From the NCBI GenBank assembly GCA_041392205.1, contig JAWKMO010000002.1:372001-436000 (forward strand): 64,000 nucleotides of DNA, read 5' to 3'. How positions within the stretch are numbered: position 1 is the stretch's first letter; every line of letters begins with the position of its first letter. This DNA comes from Halomarinibacterium sp041392205 (GTDB taxonomy: Bacteria > Bacteroidota > Bacteroidia > Flavobacteriales > Flavobacteriaceae). This document shows positions 17,802-26,631 of this stretch, one piece after another. Position numbers and translations under genes: made by a program. The notes beneath the pieces are model-generated. The model was given only the letters and a program-made list of their open reading frames with translations. It made no database searches and was not told the origin of the DNA.

Positions 17802-18316
17802 AAATAGACCCTCACAAAAGGCATCCAGGCATGGGCATAAATACTTTTTTCTGAATCATAAAGAACATCATAACGAATGCCAAACGTAACATTTTGATTT
17901 CGATATCCAGCCCCAAAAAACAAGGCGGGATACCAATAATTTTCAGTATCAATGGCAAAGGCAGTATCATATTTTCTAGCAACATGGAGCACTTCAAACT
18001 CTGAAGAGAGTTGTAGCTCTGGTAAAATAGTAAAAAGGGATAACACACTTCCTCCTAAAATGGTAGCGGTATAGGTGTTTTTTAAACGGTTATACGTTCC
18101 ATTAAGCCCAAATCCTACCGCAAATGGGTCGTTGAATTCATAAATACCACTGGGAGCCAAAGTGCCACTAAAAAAACCCTCGCCAAAACTTAATCCTAAT
18201 CCCCCTCCAAAACGCACATGATCCCAGAAATTTAAAGAAGTCTCTTGTGAATACATTTTTGAAAACCCTAAAAAAGAAAAACAAAAAAATAAGCTAATTA
18301 GCATTCGAGCCTTCAT
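17798..18316 (-). CDS. Small outer-membrane beta-barrel protein, unknown function
   Basis: 172 residues with a signal peptide (about 1-23, ending near MYSQ-ET). The rest alternates polar and aromatic or glycine residues as in small barrels: FGGGLGLSFGEGFFSGTLAPSG, FAVGFGLNGTYNRLK, WYPALFFGAGYRNQNVTFGIRYDVLY, ending in FVRVYF with a terminal Phe, a normal barrel-insertion signal. No enzyme motif is present. It is divergent from sucA with a 115-bp spacer; the neighbourhood could invite a TCA-cycle name, but nothing in the protein supports one. It may be a porin-like or assembly protein. Confidence 0.75.
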   Translation of the reverse strand: MKARMLISLFFCFSFLGFSKMYSQETSLNFWDHVRFGGGLGLSFGEGFFSGTLAPSGIYEFNDPFAVGFGLNGTYNRLKNTYTATILGGSVLSLFTILPELQLSSEFEVLHVARKYDTAFAIDTENYWYPALFFGAGYRNQNVTFGIRYDVLYDSEKSIYAHAWMPFVRVYF

Positions 18317-18385
18317 AAAAATAAATTAAAAAATAAGGGTCGTATAAATATATAAAATCGGCCTTAGTAATTATTGGATTTATTG

Positions 18386-18393
18386 TATTTTTG
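18386..18393 (+). promoter_or_regulatory. Candidate -7 promoter element for sucAB
   Basis: TATTTTTG, exact TAnnTTTG, 38 bp upstream of the sucA ATG. Confidence 0.45.
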
Positions 18394-18431
18394 CCATGCT
18401 TTTTTAAAAATAAAAGCCCGAGATTTTTACT

Positions 18432-21170
18432 ATGGATCGATTTTCATTTTTAAACGCTGTACATCCCTCATACATTGCAGCGCTTTATGACACCTACCTT
18501 CAATCTCCAGATACCATTGAGCCCAGTTGGCGTGCTTTTTTTCAGGGGTTTGACTTTGGGATCGAAAACGGTTCTTTGGAAGCCCTTGGAATTGAAAACG
18601 GAACGGTTGTTCCCGAAGGGGTTTTAAAAGAGTTTCAAGTAATTAAATTAATTGATGGATATCGAAGTAGGGGACATCTTTTTACAAAAACGAATCCCGT
18701 TCGGGAGCGTCGTAAATACAACCCTACATTAGCCTTAGAAAATTTTGGATTACGCGAAGAAGATTTAGAACTCCAGTTTGAAGCTGGCGCTATTTTGGGG
18801 TTAGGTAAAACGACCCTTCGAGATATTATAACGCATTTAGAAGCCATCTACTGCGACTCTATTGGGATTGAGTATATGTATATTCGAAACCCAAACGAAA
18901 TACAATGGATTCAGGACTGGTTAAATGTAAATGATAACCATCCTAAATTTAGCTCAGAAGAAAAAAAACATATTCTCAAAAAGTTAAACGAAGCTATTTC
19001 TTTTGAATCCTTTTTACATTCAAAATACGTGGGTCAAAAGCGATTCTCCATAGAAGGGGTCGACTCTATCATTCCTGGTTTGGACACCTTAATTGAAAAA
19101 GGCTCCGAAAAAGGAATTGAACACTTTGTAGTGGGCATGGCGCATCGCGGAAGATTAAATGTATTGGCAAATATTTTTGGAAAATCTCCCGAAGCTATTT
19201 TTAGTGAATTCGACAGTAAAGAATATGATGAAGACGAACTGTTTGATGGAGATGTAAAATACCACATGGGCTGGACCAGTTTTCGATTAACCGATAAAGG
19301 AAACAAAGTGCGCATGGACCTAGCCCCCAACCCTTCTCATTTAGAAACTGTAAACGCCGTAGTTGAAGGGATTGCTAGAGCAAAACTGGATAACCAATGG
19401 AGTGGAAATGAGAAAAAAATTCTTCCTATTTTAATCCATGGTGATGCGGCCATTGCAGGACAAGGGGTAGTTTATGAAGTCGTGCAAATGGCACAATTAG
19501 ACGGGTATCGTACAGGAGGAACCATACATATTGTTGCTAACAACCAAGTAGGTTTTACCACCAATTATCTCGATGCACGTTCGTCAACCTATTGCACCGA
19601 TGTGGGTAAAGTGACCCTGTCACCCATTTTACACGTAAATGCAGACGATATTGAAGCGGTTTGTCATGCCTTTTCCTTTGCGTTGGATTTTAGAATGAAA
19701 TTTGGAAGGGATGTTTTTTTAGATATTTTGGGATATCGAAAATATGGACATAATGAAGGGGATGAACCTAGATTTACACAACCCAAATTATACAAAGCCA
19801 TTTCAAAACATAAAAATCCTAGGGATATTTATGCCGAACGTTTGATAAGGGAAGAAATTATTGATGCTAACTATGTTTCTCAATTGGAAGAGCGTTACAA
19901 AGCTGAATTGGAAGAAGACCTAGAAGCTTCTCGTAAAAAAGATAAAACAATTATCACCGAAATACTAGCAGACGATTGGAAATCCTACAAATTGGGTGAT
20001 TTACAGGATATTTTAACGAAAACCAATACCACCTTTAATTTACAAACCCTCACAACGCTTGCAAAAGGGATTACACAACTTCCTGAAGATAAAGTTTTTA
20101 TTAAAAAAATAGAACGTATTATTGAAGACAGGAAACAGCGCTATTTTGAAACTAACGAGTTGGATTGGGCCATGGGAGAATTGCTTGCTTACGCTTCCTT
20201 AATGGAAGAAGGGTTTAACATTCGAATTTCTGGGCAAGATGTGGAGCGTGGTACCTTTTCCCATAGACACGCCATTATAAAAACTGAAGATGATACCGAA
20301 GAGATTAACCTTCACAATACTTTAGGATTATCTGGTAAAATGGATATCTACAATTCCTTACTTTCAGAATACGGCGTGGTTGGTTTTGACTATGGCTATG
20401 CCATGGCAGCACCCAAAACCCTTACCATTTGGGAAGCACAATTTGGAGATTTTTCAAATGGGGCTCAAATCATGCTTGATCAATATATTTCTGCAGCAGA
20501 ATCGAAATGGAAAGTACAAAATGGTCTTGTAATGCTTTTACCCCATGGGTACGAAGGCCAAGGCTCGGAACACTCAAGTGCTCGTATGGAGCGATACCTT
20601 CAATTGTGTTCACGACATAATATGATTATGGCAGACGTAACCACACCTGCCAATTTCTTTCACTTGTTAAGACGGCATATGAAATGGAATTTTAGAAAAC
20701 CGCTGGTGGTGTTTACCCCAAAAAGTTTATTACGTCATCCCAAAGTGGTTTCAACAAAAGAAGAATTAGCAACAGGTGAATTTCATGAGGTAATCGACGA
20801 TACTTCCGTTGTTAAAACTAACGTGACTTCCTTGGTTTTTTGTACAGGAAAATTCTATTACGATTTACTAGAACGAAGAGAGGAAAATGGAAGAACAGAC
20901 GTCGCTTTAGTTCGTATAGAACAATTATTCCCGTTAGCATTAGATAAAATAGCAGCAATTATTAAAACATATCCAAAGGTTACCGATTATGTTTGGGCGC
21001 AAGAAGAACCCAAAAATATGGGTGCCTGGGGGTATTTATTAATGAATTTTACCCTTGTAAAACTAAGGCTTGCTTCCAGAAACGTATACAGTTCACCCGC
21101 TGCAGGAAGTAGTACCCGCTCGAAGAGCAGACATAAAAAAGTAATCGATAGTGTTTTTGAAACACCTTAA
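18432..21170 (+). CDS. sucA: 2-oxoglutarate dehydrogenase E1 component
   Basis: Thiamine-diphosphate enzyme that decarboxylates 2-oxoglutarate and passes the succinyl group to the lipoyl arm of E2 in the TCA cycle. 912 residues, close to the usual 930. The N-terminal E2-binding helix is present (FLNAVHPSYIAALYDTYLQSP..WRAFFQGF), followed by FVVGMAHRGRLNVL, the cofactor-binding GDAAIAGQG (G337, D338) with NNQVGFTT (N370-N371), YRKYGHNEGDEPRFTQP, and the C-terminal half with HGYEGQGSEHSSARMERYLQLC and WAQEEPKNMGAW. sucB follows 33 bp downstream, forming an operon closed by a terminator. E3 is not in the window. Confidence 0.97.
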   Translation: MDRFSFLNAVHPSYIAALYDTYLQSPDTIEPSWRAFFQGFDFGIENGSLEALGIENGTVVPEGVLKEFQVIKLIDGYRSRGHLFTKTNPVRERRKYNPTLALENFGLREEDLELQFEAGAILGLGKTTLRDIITHLEAIYCDSIGIEYMYIRNPNEIQWIQDWLNVNDNHPKFSSEEKKHILKKLNEAISFESFLHSKYVGQKRFSIEGVDSIIPGLDTLIEKGSEKGIEHFVVGMAHRGRLNVLANIFGKSPEAIFSEFDSKEYDEDELFDGDVKYHMGWTSFRLTDKGNKVRMDLAPNPSHLETVNAVVEGIARAKLDNQWSGNEKKILPILIHGDAAIAGQGVVYEVVQMAQLDGYRTGGTIHIVANNQVGFTTNYLDARSSTYCTDVGKVTLSPILHVNADDIEAVCHAFSFALDFRMKFGRDVFLDILGYRKYGHNEGDEPRFTQPKLYKAISKHKNPRDIYAERLIREEIIDANYVSQLEERYKAELEEDLEASRKKDKTIITEILADDWKSYKLGDLQDILTKTNTTFNLQTLTTLAKGITQLPEDKVFIKKIERIIEDRKQRYFETNELDWAMGELLAYASLMEEGFNIRISGQDVERGTFSHRHAIIKTEDDTEEINLHNTLGLSGKMDIYNSLLSEYGVVGFDYGYAMAAPKTLTIWEAQFGDFSNGAQIMLDQYISAAESKWKVQNGLVMLLPHGYEGQGSEHSSARMERYLQLCSRHNMIMADVTTPANFFHLLRRHMKWNFRKPLVVFTPKSLLRHPKVVSTKEELATGEFHEVIDDTSVVKTNVTSLVFCTGKFYYDLLERREENGRTDVALVRIEQLFPLALDKIAAIIKTYPKVTDYVWAQEEPKNMGAWGYLLMNFTLVKLRLASRNVYSSPAAGSSTRSKSRHKKVIDSVFETP

Positions 21171-21203
21171 ATATAAATTCCGAACAGGAAAAACTAAAGA
21201 ACT

Positions 21204-22409
21204 ATGCTAGAGATGAAAGTTCCCTCCCCGGGAGAATCCATTACCGAAGTTGAAATTGCTCAATGGCTTGTCGCCGATGGCGATTATGTAGAAAAAGATC
21301 AAGCCATAGCCGAAGTAGACAGCGACAAAGCAACACTTGAGCTTCCCGCCGAAGCCAGTGGTGTTATTACTTTAAAAGCCGAAGAAGGTGAAGCTGTTGC
21401 TGTGGGACAAGTGGTTTGTTTAATTGATACCGATGCAAAAAAACCAGAGGGTGCATCTTCCTCAAAAAACGAAACAAAAATAGTCGAAGACAAAAAACCA
21501 GAAGTAGCTAAAACCCCTGCCAAAGAATCGTATGCCACTGGAACTCCTTCCCCTGCGGCCAAGAAGATTTTGGACGAAAAAGGAATTGCTCAAAATGCCA
21601 TACAAGGAACTGGTCGTGATGGAAGAATTACCAAAGAAGACGCGATAAATGCAGTACCATCTATGGGAACCCCAGGAGATGGAACAAGAGATACCGAAAG
21701 ACAAAAACTTTCTATGTTACGAAGAAAAGTAGCAGAGCGTTTAGTTTCGGCAAAAAATGAAACCGCCATGCTTACTACCTTTAACGAGGTAGATATGGGC
21801 CCTATTTTTGAAATTCGAAATAAATACAAAGATGCCTTTAAAGAAAAACATGGCGTAGGATTGGGCTTTATGTCCTTCTTTACTTTGGCCGTTGTGCGTG
21901 CCTTAGAATTGTTTCCTGATGTAAACTCAATGATTGATGGAGATTATAAAGTAACTTATAAATACAAAGATATTTCTATAGCGGTATCTGGCCCTAAAGG
22001 ATTAATGGTTCCTGTTATTCGAAATGCCGAAAATCTTACTTTTAGAGGAGTTGAAGATGAGGTAAAACGATTAGCCTTACGAGCTCGTGATGGACAAATT
22101 ACGGTAGATGAAATGACGGGAGGTACCTTTACAATATCCAATGGGGGTGTTTTTGGAAGCATGCTTTCAACACCTATTATTAACCCGCCACAATCTGGAA
22201 TTTTAGGAATGCACAACATTGTTGAAAGACCCATAGTAAAAAAGGGTGAGATTGTTATTGCTCCCGTAATGTATGTGGCATTAAGTTATGATCACAGGAT
22301 TATCGATGGCCGTGAATCGGTAGGGTTTTTAGTAGCCGTTAAAGAAGCTTTAGAAAAACCATCAGAATTATTGATGAATAATGATATTAAAAAAGCTTTA
22401 GAATTATAA
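21204..22409 (+). CDS. sucB: Dihydrolipoyl succinyltransferase (2-oxoglutarate dehydrogenase E2)
   Basis: Transfers succinyl from the lipoyl arm to CoA. 401 residues with one lipoyl domain (1-77; lipoyl lysine K42 in DSDKATLELPAE), an Ala/Pro/Lys-rich linker, a peripheral-subunit-binding domain (about 113-150: PSPAAKKILDEKGIAQNAIQGTGRDGRITKEDAI), and the acetyltransferase-type catalytic domain (about 170-401). The catalytic pair is H364 and D368 in SYDHRIIDGRE. PSPGESITEVEIAQWL at the N terminus is typical of SucB rather than pyruvate dehydrogenase E2. It is the second gene of sucAB. Confidence 0.97.
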   Translation: MLEMKVPSPGESITEVEIAQWLVADGDYVEKDQAIAEVDSDKATLELPAEASGVITLKAEEGEAVAVGQVVCLIDTDAKKPEGASSSKNETKIVEDKKPEVAKTPAKESYATGTPSPAAKKILDEKGIAQNAIQGTGRDGRITKEDAINAVPSMGTPGDGTRDTERQKLSMLRRKVAERLVSAKNETAMLTTFNEVDMGPIFEIRNKYKDAFKEKHGVGLGFMSFFTLAVVRALELFPDVNSMIDGDYKVTYKYKDISIAVSGPKGLMVPVIRNAENLTFRGVEDEVKRLALRARDGQITVDEMTGGTFTISNGGVFGSMLSTPIINPPQSGILGMHNIVERPIVKKGEIVIAPVMYVALSYDHRIIDGRESVGFLVAVKEALEKPSELLMNNDIKKALEL

Positions 22410-22428
22410 AAACTAATTTTACGAATGC

Positions 22429-22457
22429 AAAAAACCCAGCAATTTGCTGGGTTTTTT
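22429..22457. terminator. Terminator after sucB
   Basis: Perfect 12-bp stem (22429-22440 with 22446-22457), loop AATTT, with an A-run on the 5' side and a T-run on the 3' side, so it can work for sucB and also for the small minus-strand ORF that ends at 22487. Confidence 0.9.
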
Positions 22458-22486
22458 GTTAGTTAGTTGGAACTATAAACCTAATT

Positions 22487-22603
22487 TTAAGAAACTACGT
22501 AGTTTACAATATTCATTAAAACAACGGCAATAATGAGAACAGAAATTATAAATATAGTAAGCCTTTTTTTTCCTTCTTTCTTAACTTTAATTTCCAAATC
22601 CAT
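22487..22603 (-). CDS. Possible 38-residue single-helix membrane protein
   Basis: An unreported-length ORF in the spacer between sucB and the response regulator. It starts ATG at 22603 with a lysine-rich head (MDLEIKVKKEGKKR), then one hydrophobic helix of about 20 residues (LTIFIISVLIIAVVLMNIV) and ends NYVVS. The clean basic-head/hydrophobic-helix design and the terminator just beyond its stop support a real small gene; its short length means chance cannot be ruled out. It lies 69 bp downstream of the response-regulator stop on the same strand and might be read through from it. No function can be suggested. Confidence 0.45.
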   Translation of the reverse strand: MDLEIKVKKEGKKRLTIFIISVLIIAVVLMNIVNYVVS

Positions 22604-22672
22604 ACGTGTTTTTTGTATAGGGTAAAGTTGCAGTTTAATACTATAAAAGTAAATACGTGGAAACACGTAATT

Positions 22673-23305
22673 TCATTGAAATTTTTCTTGATGTTCTTTT
22701 GCCCAAATAAGTAAGCTATTGGTTTTATGCTCTAAGTTAAGTTTGGTGATAATATTACTACGATGTTTTTCAACAGTTCTATAAGAGATAAAAAGATGGG
22801 AAGCAATCTCTTTGTTTGTTTTATCTAAGGCAATAAGTTTAAGGATTTTCTTTTCAGAGGGAGTTAAAATCTCTAGAAAAGAGTCTTTTTTGGAGGAGGT
22901 GCCTAGTATATCATTTATTTTTGGGCTTAAAAAGGGCTTTCCTTCCGATACATAATTTAAACAGTTTTCAATTTCTTCTAGCGCAAACTCCTTTAATATA
23001 TAGCCATAAATATTTAGCTCGTTCGCTTCTTTATATAACTCTTTCTCTTTGTGAAAAGTGATGAGTATAATTTTGGTATGAATAGCATTATGCTTGCATT
23101 TTTTTGCTATTTCAAGCCCAGACATATACGGCATTTGAATATCGAGAATGGCAATATCGGGCTGTAATTTGTTTATTAGGTTATAGGCTTCTCTCCCGTT
23201 TTGACCACTCCCCACAACATTATAGCCTTTCTCAAGCAAAAAATCACTTAATCCTTTTAACAAAAGAGGATGGTCGTCTGCAATAATTATGGAGTCATTT
23301 TTCAT
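22673..23305 (-). CDS. NarL/FixJ-type response regulator
   Basis: Cytoplasmic transcription regulator of 210 residues. Receiver domain 1-120 with the acidic pocket D10-D11, phospho-acceptor D55 (ILDIQMP) and conserved K105 (YILKEF). The C-terminal LuxR-type helix-turn-helix (about 145-205) has LTPSEKKILKLIALDKTNKEIASHLFISYRTVEKHRSNIITKLNL. Its ATG overlaps the stop of the sensor kinase gene by 4 bp (ATGA), so the two form one two-component operon. Targets are unknown; the small ORF downstream and nearby genes show no obvious shared operator. Confidence 0.95.
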   Translation of the reverse strand: MKNDSIIIADDHPLLLKGLSDFLLEKGYNVVGSGQNGREAYNLINKLQPDIAILDIQMPYMSGLEIAKKCKHNAIHTKIILITFHKEKELYKEANELNIYGYILKEFALEEIENCLNYVSEGKPFLSPKINDILGTSSKKDSFLEILTPSEKKILKLIALDKTNKEIASHLFISYRTVEKHRSNIITKLNLEHKTNSLLIWAKEHQEKFQ

Positions 23306-25329
23306 GGGGTTGGAAAGGTAAATTCTAGGGTAGTTCCTTGATTTTTCTTTGAGGTTACCTTCATTTGACCATGTAGGAACTTAGTTCTTTCTAAAAGGGT
23401 TTTTAAGCCTAACGATTTTAAGTTTTGATATTTTTCAGAATAATCAAACCCTTTACCATTGTCTTTAATCTCCAAAAAAACGGAACCGATATTTCTTTTT
23501 ATAGTTACCTTGCTTGCTTCAGCATTAGCATGTTTTAATATATTGCTAAGGGATTCTTGTACAATTCTAAAAATATTTACCTCTTCTCTCTTATCGAAAA
23601 TGTTGTCAATATTATCTATTTCAGAAGATATAAATAAGGTGGTATTTTCATCTATTTGGTTGAGAGTCATTTCAATAGCTTTTGTTACTCCTAATTCTTG
23701 TAACTGAAAGGGATGTAAGTCCCTAGAAATTCCTCTTACATCTTCAATGGCAGCTTCTACCATTATTTTTGTTTCAGGATCATTGTTTTTAACTACTTTA
23801 TTCTTAATTAGTAATAGCTGTTGCCCTAAACCATCGTGTAAATCTTTTGAAATTCTTTTGCGTTCTTCTTCTTGAGAGACCAGCAGTTCTTGACTGTATT
23901 TTTCTTGTAAATATTTTTTATTTTTTAATTGTATTCTATTTCTATACATAAAGACAAGTCCAAATAACAAAACTAGCGATAGGCTTATAAAAATAAGGCG
24001 CCTTCTAGCGGCTTGATTATCTTTTTCTAGAAGTTGAATGCTTGCATTTTTTGCAATAAGTTCGTTTTCTTTTTTTTCTGTTTCGTAAAGGGTTTGGTAA
24101 TAAGCAAGAGAGTTTGCAGTACTGGTATTATAAAGGGAGTCTTTTAACCTTTGTGAGGATTCCTTATAGGCTAAGGCTTTTTTGTAATCCCCCAAGGCCG
24201 CATAAACCTTAGAGAGCAATATTTCTGCGGTCACAATATCCTCTTCATATTTCATAGTGGTTGCAGCGTTTCGTTTTATTTCAGAATAGTGTAGTGCTTT
24301 TTTGGTATTGCCTAGAGCCAAATGATATTTTGCCATAATTTCGTTATAATGGCTTCCATAAAGTAAATCTTTAATTGTTGGATCGTGGTTTTTTTGAACG
24401 AGATCAAAATATTTTTTTGCTTCCAAAAGGTTTCCTTCGTCTAAATAAAAGTCTATTAATTTGGAATAAACGTAGATTTTGTCTGTAAGGGTAATAGTGT
24501 TTTCGGTATCTTTTTTAATGAACTCGTATGCCTTAAGTAAGTACTCAATATGCAACGCCTTTTTCCCCATTTTTTTATAATCTAATGCCTGATTGTAATA
24601 CATTACAGGGATGTTTTTTTCTAAGCCTAGTGCTTTTAGTTTTTGAATGTTTTTTTCTCTTTCTTCTTTTGCTTTGTCATAAAAACCATTCATACTATAC
24701 ATGGTAGTTATTCCTTGTTGTGCAAAAATCATATATTCATAATCTTTTAGGGCTTCATAATATTGATATGCTTTTCTATAATTGTCGCCTGCAGGGACAA
24801 ATTTTCCTAAATTGGAAAAGGCATGACCACTAAATAAATAGGCATCTGCCTTGTAAAGTGAATCTTTTTCGGTAAAATTATTTATGGCTTTTAAATAATC
24901 TTCGGTAGCTTCTTCTAGATTTAGCCTATAATTTGCCCCTCCTCTTTTTAGGTAAAGACTTCCTACAAGAAAAGAGTCTTTAATTTTATATTTCCTTGCA
25001 AGCAGCTCATCTATCATTCGCAACGCTTTTTCTGGTTGGTTGGTAATAGAAGTAAGGGTATAACTTAACCCTATCATTTTTCTTGCAGCCGCCTCAATAC
25101 TATCGTTTTCTTTGGCAAATTGAATATATGCTTCACAATTTTTAACAAAAACATCTATGTTTGTTTTTCCTTCTTTAGAAATTATGGAATCCAAAGCGAC
25201 TAATTTTTCGGAAGGAATGGTTGTGCTTTCAACCATCTTTTTATAATGCTCTAAACTTTGGGCAAAAGAAGGAGTGTCAAAAAATATGACGCCTATAAAA
25301 AAGGTAAATATTGCTAAGTTCGTTTTCAA
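23302..25329 (-). CDS. TPR-containing sensor histidine kinase (HisKA_3)
   Basis: Membrane-bound kinase of 675 residues that would phosphorylate the overlapping NarL-type regulator. Layout: signal peptide (about 1-23, SFAQS), a long tetratricopeptide-repeat periplasmic sensor (about 60-420), a single membrane helix (about 440-462, LIFISLSLVLLFGLVFMY), a HisKA_3 dimerisation helix with phospho-acceptor H498 (RKRISKDLHDGLGQQ), and an HATPase domain with N box (QESLSNILKHANA) and G box (DNGKGFD). The start is TTG at 25329: it gives the basic residue needed for the signal peptide and no in-frame ATG fits better. The TPR-kinase design is common in Bacteroidota; the signal is unknown. Confidence 0.92.
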   Translation of the reverse strand: MKTNLAIFTFFIGVIFFDTPSFAQSLEHYKKMVESTTIPSEKLVALDSIISKEGKTNIDVFVKNCEAYIQFAKENDSIEAAARKMIGLSYTLTSITNQPEKALRMIDELLARKYKIKDSFLVGSLYLKRGGANYRLNLEEATEDYLKAINNFTEKDSLYKADAYLFSGHAFSNLGKFVPAGDNYRKAYQYYEALKDYEYMIFAQQGITTMYSMNGFYDKAKEEREKNIQKLKALGLEKNIPVMYYNQALDYKKMGKKALHIEYLLKAYEFIKKDTENTITLTDKIYVYSKLIDFYLDEGNLLEAKKYFDLVQKNHDPTIKDLLYGSHYNEIMAKYHLALGNTKKALHYSEIKRNAATTMKYEEDIVTAEILLSKVYAALGDYKKALAYKESSQRLKDSLYNTSTANSLAYYQTLYETEKKENELIAKNASIQLLEKDNQAARRRLIFISLSLVLLFGLVFMYRNRIQLKNKKYLQEKYSQELLVSQEEERKRISKDLHDGLGQQLLLIKNKVVKNNDPETKIMVEAAIEDVRGISRDLHPFQLQELGVTKAIEMTLNQIDENTTLFISSEIDNIDNIFDKREEVNIFRIVQESLSNILKHANAEASKVTIKRNIGSVFLEIKDNGKGFDYSEKYQNLKSLGLKTLLERTKFLHGQMKVTSKKNQGTTLEFTFPTP

Positions 25330-25377
25330 GCTTTTGTACTGGGGAGTAGTTAAATTTACTAAAAATATGTTTAGAAA

Positions 25378-25818
25378 TTACGTTTTAAAATACACACAAT
25401 TTCTACCGTAATCGATAACGGCATGAAGTTTTTTTAAAATATCGGCTCCTAGGATCCCTTTTACAGGTTTTTCGTTTGTTTCTAAAAGGGCTTGATTTAC
25501 ATGGATTAAATCAAATACCACAAACGGGTAATTTGAAAATTGAATGGCCCCTATAGTAACACGCTTGCTAATAGCCGAATGGGTTTCCATATTTAAGGCT
25601 CCAGCACCCGCAGCTTTTACTTCACTTTTTACAGAAATTAACCCGAAAAAAGAGGCATCACTACTCCCAATGCAACTGGTAGAAGCTCCAGTGTCTAAAA
25701 TAAACTCCCCCAAAATACCATTGATAGTTACCAAAAGTGTATAATGACCTGTAGTTAATTTTTTTAATGGAATTCTTTCAAATCCTCTTTCTTCAAGATG
25801 AGTTCTAAGGGTTGTCAA
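25378..25818 (-). CDS. Retropepsin-like aspartic protease
   Basis: Pepsin/retropepsin-fold protein of about 146 residues with a single active-site motif LDTGASTSCIG; it would act as a dimer, as retroviral proteases do. A second family feature is the C-terminal GILGADILKKLHAVIDYGRNCVYF (flap and hydrophobic strand). I choose TTG at 25818 (then TTLRTHLEERGFERIPL) because the first possible start at 25887 would overlap the divergent tatD gene and its promoter by 24 bp and adds a non-conserved head. No signal peptide is seen in the short form, so it is probably cytoplasmic. Substrate unknown. Confidence 0.8.
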   Translation of the reverse strand: MTTLRTHLEERGFERIPLKKLTTGHYTLLVTINGILGEFILDTGASTSCIGSSDASFFGLISVKSEVKAAGAGALNMETHSAISKRVTIGAIQFSNYPFVVFDLIHVNQALLETNEKPVKGILGADILKKLHAVIDYGRNCVYFKT

Positions 25819-25826
25819 TGTTTTTT

Positions 25827-25858
25827 TGGTAAATATAAATAACAAAATAGTAGTTTTG
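25827..25858 (+). promoter_or_regulatory. Promoter for tatD-ansA
   Basis: TTG at 25827-25829, 21-bp spacer, TAGTTTTG at 25851-25858: both halves of the Bacteroidota promoter at good spacing. The tatD ATG is at 25864, so the message probably begins at or next to the start codon. Confidence 0.6.
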
Positions 25859-25863
25859 CGTCT

Positions 25864-26631
25864 ATGCTCACCGATACTCATACACATTTATACAGCGAAG
25901 CATTTAACGAAGATAGAAATGCTATGATGCAACGTGCCTTCCAAAAGGGGGTCCAACGATTTTTTATTCCAGCAATCGATTCGAGTTATACCCAAGCGAT
26001 GTACGAATTAGAAAAGGAATATCCTAATCATGTTTTTTTAATGATGGGCCTTCACCCAACTTCTGTAAAAGAAAATTATAAAGAAGAATTAACCTTTGTG
26101 GAAAATGAATTTCGGAAAAGAAACTTCTACGCGGTGGGCGAAATAGGAATTGACTTATATTGGGATACCAGTACTTTAGAAATTCAGAAAATAGCATTTA
26201 AACGTCAAATCCAATTAGCCAAAAAGCACCAATTACCCATTATTATTCATTGCAGAGATTCCTTTGACGAAATTTTTGAAGTGTTAGAAACCGAAAAGGA
26301 TGAAAACCTATTTGGAATTTTTCATTGTTTTACGGGAACCTATGAACAGGCCTTACGAGCTATTGGATTTAATATGAAATTAGGAATAGGAGGAGTGGTA
26401 ACTTTTAAAAATGGAAAAATTGACCAATTTTTAAGTAAAATAGATTTGAAGCATATTGTTTTGGAAACAGACTCACCCTACCTTTCTCCAGTACCCTATC
26501 GAGGAAAACGAAATGAAAGTAGTTACCTTAGCTTAGTATGTAAAAAAGTGGCCGATATTTACCGCATTTCTGAAGAGGAAGTGGCAAACATCACCACAGA
26601 AAACGCAAAAGAAATATTTAAAGTATCATGA
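25864..26631 (+). CDS. TatD-family metal-dependent hydrolase (DNase)
   Basis: TIM-barrel amidohydrolase-type enzyme of 255 residues; TatD proteins act as 3'-5' exonucleases or deoxyribonucleases and in tRNA or D-amino-acid related quality control. Metal-binding signatures: DTHTHLY (residues 4-10), the GEIGID glutamate (around 97), IIHCRDSFDE (His near 125), IFHCFTG (His near 150) and the final ETDSPYLSP aspartate near 200. Its last codon overlaps the start of ansA by 4 bp (ATGA), so the two form an operon, an arrangement I recall as common in Flavobacteriia. The promoter lies immediately upstream. Confidence 0.94.
   Translation: MLTDTHTHLYSEAFNEDRNAMMQRAFQKGVQRFFIPAIDSSYTQAMYELEKEYPNHVFLMMGLHPTSVKENYKEELTFVENEFRKRNFYAVGEIGIDLYWDTSTLEIQKIAFKRQIQLAKKHQLPIIIHCRDSFDEIFEVLETEKDENLFGIFHCFTGTYEQALRAIGFNMKLGIGGVVTFKNGKIDQFLSKIDLKHIVLETDSPYLSPVPYRGKRNESSYLSLVCKKVADIYRISEEEVANITTENAKEIFKVS

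Noticed and set aside
17798..18316. Naming the small barrel gene as a 2-oxoglutarate-related enzyme because of the sucA neighbour
   Set aside because: The protein is a signal-peptide-bearing beta-barrel with no cofactor or active-site motif.
19200..19208. A single TTTAGTGAA inside sucA
   Set aside because: Coding, unpaired and without a neighbouring second copy; treated as chance, unlike the three paired sites.
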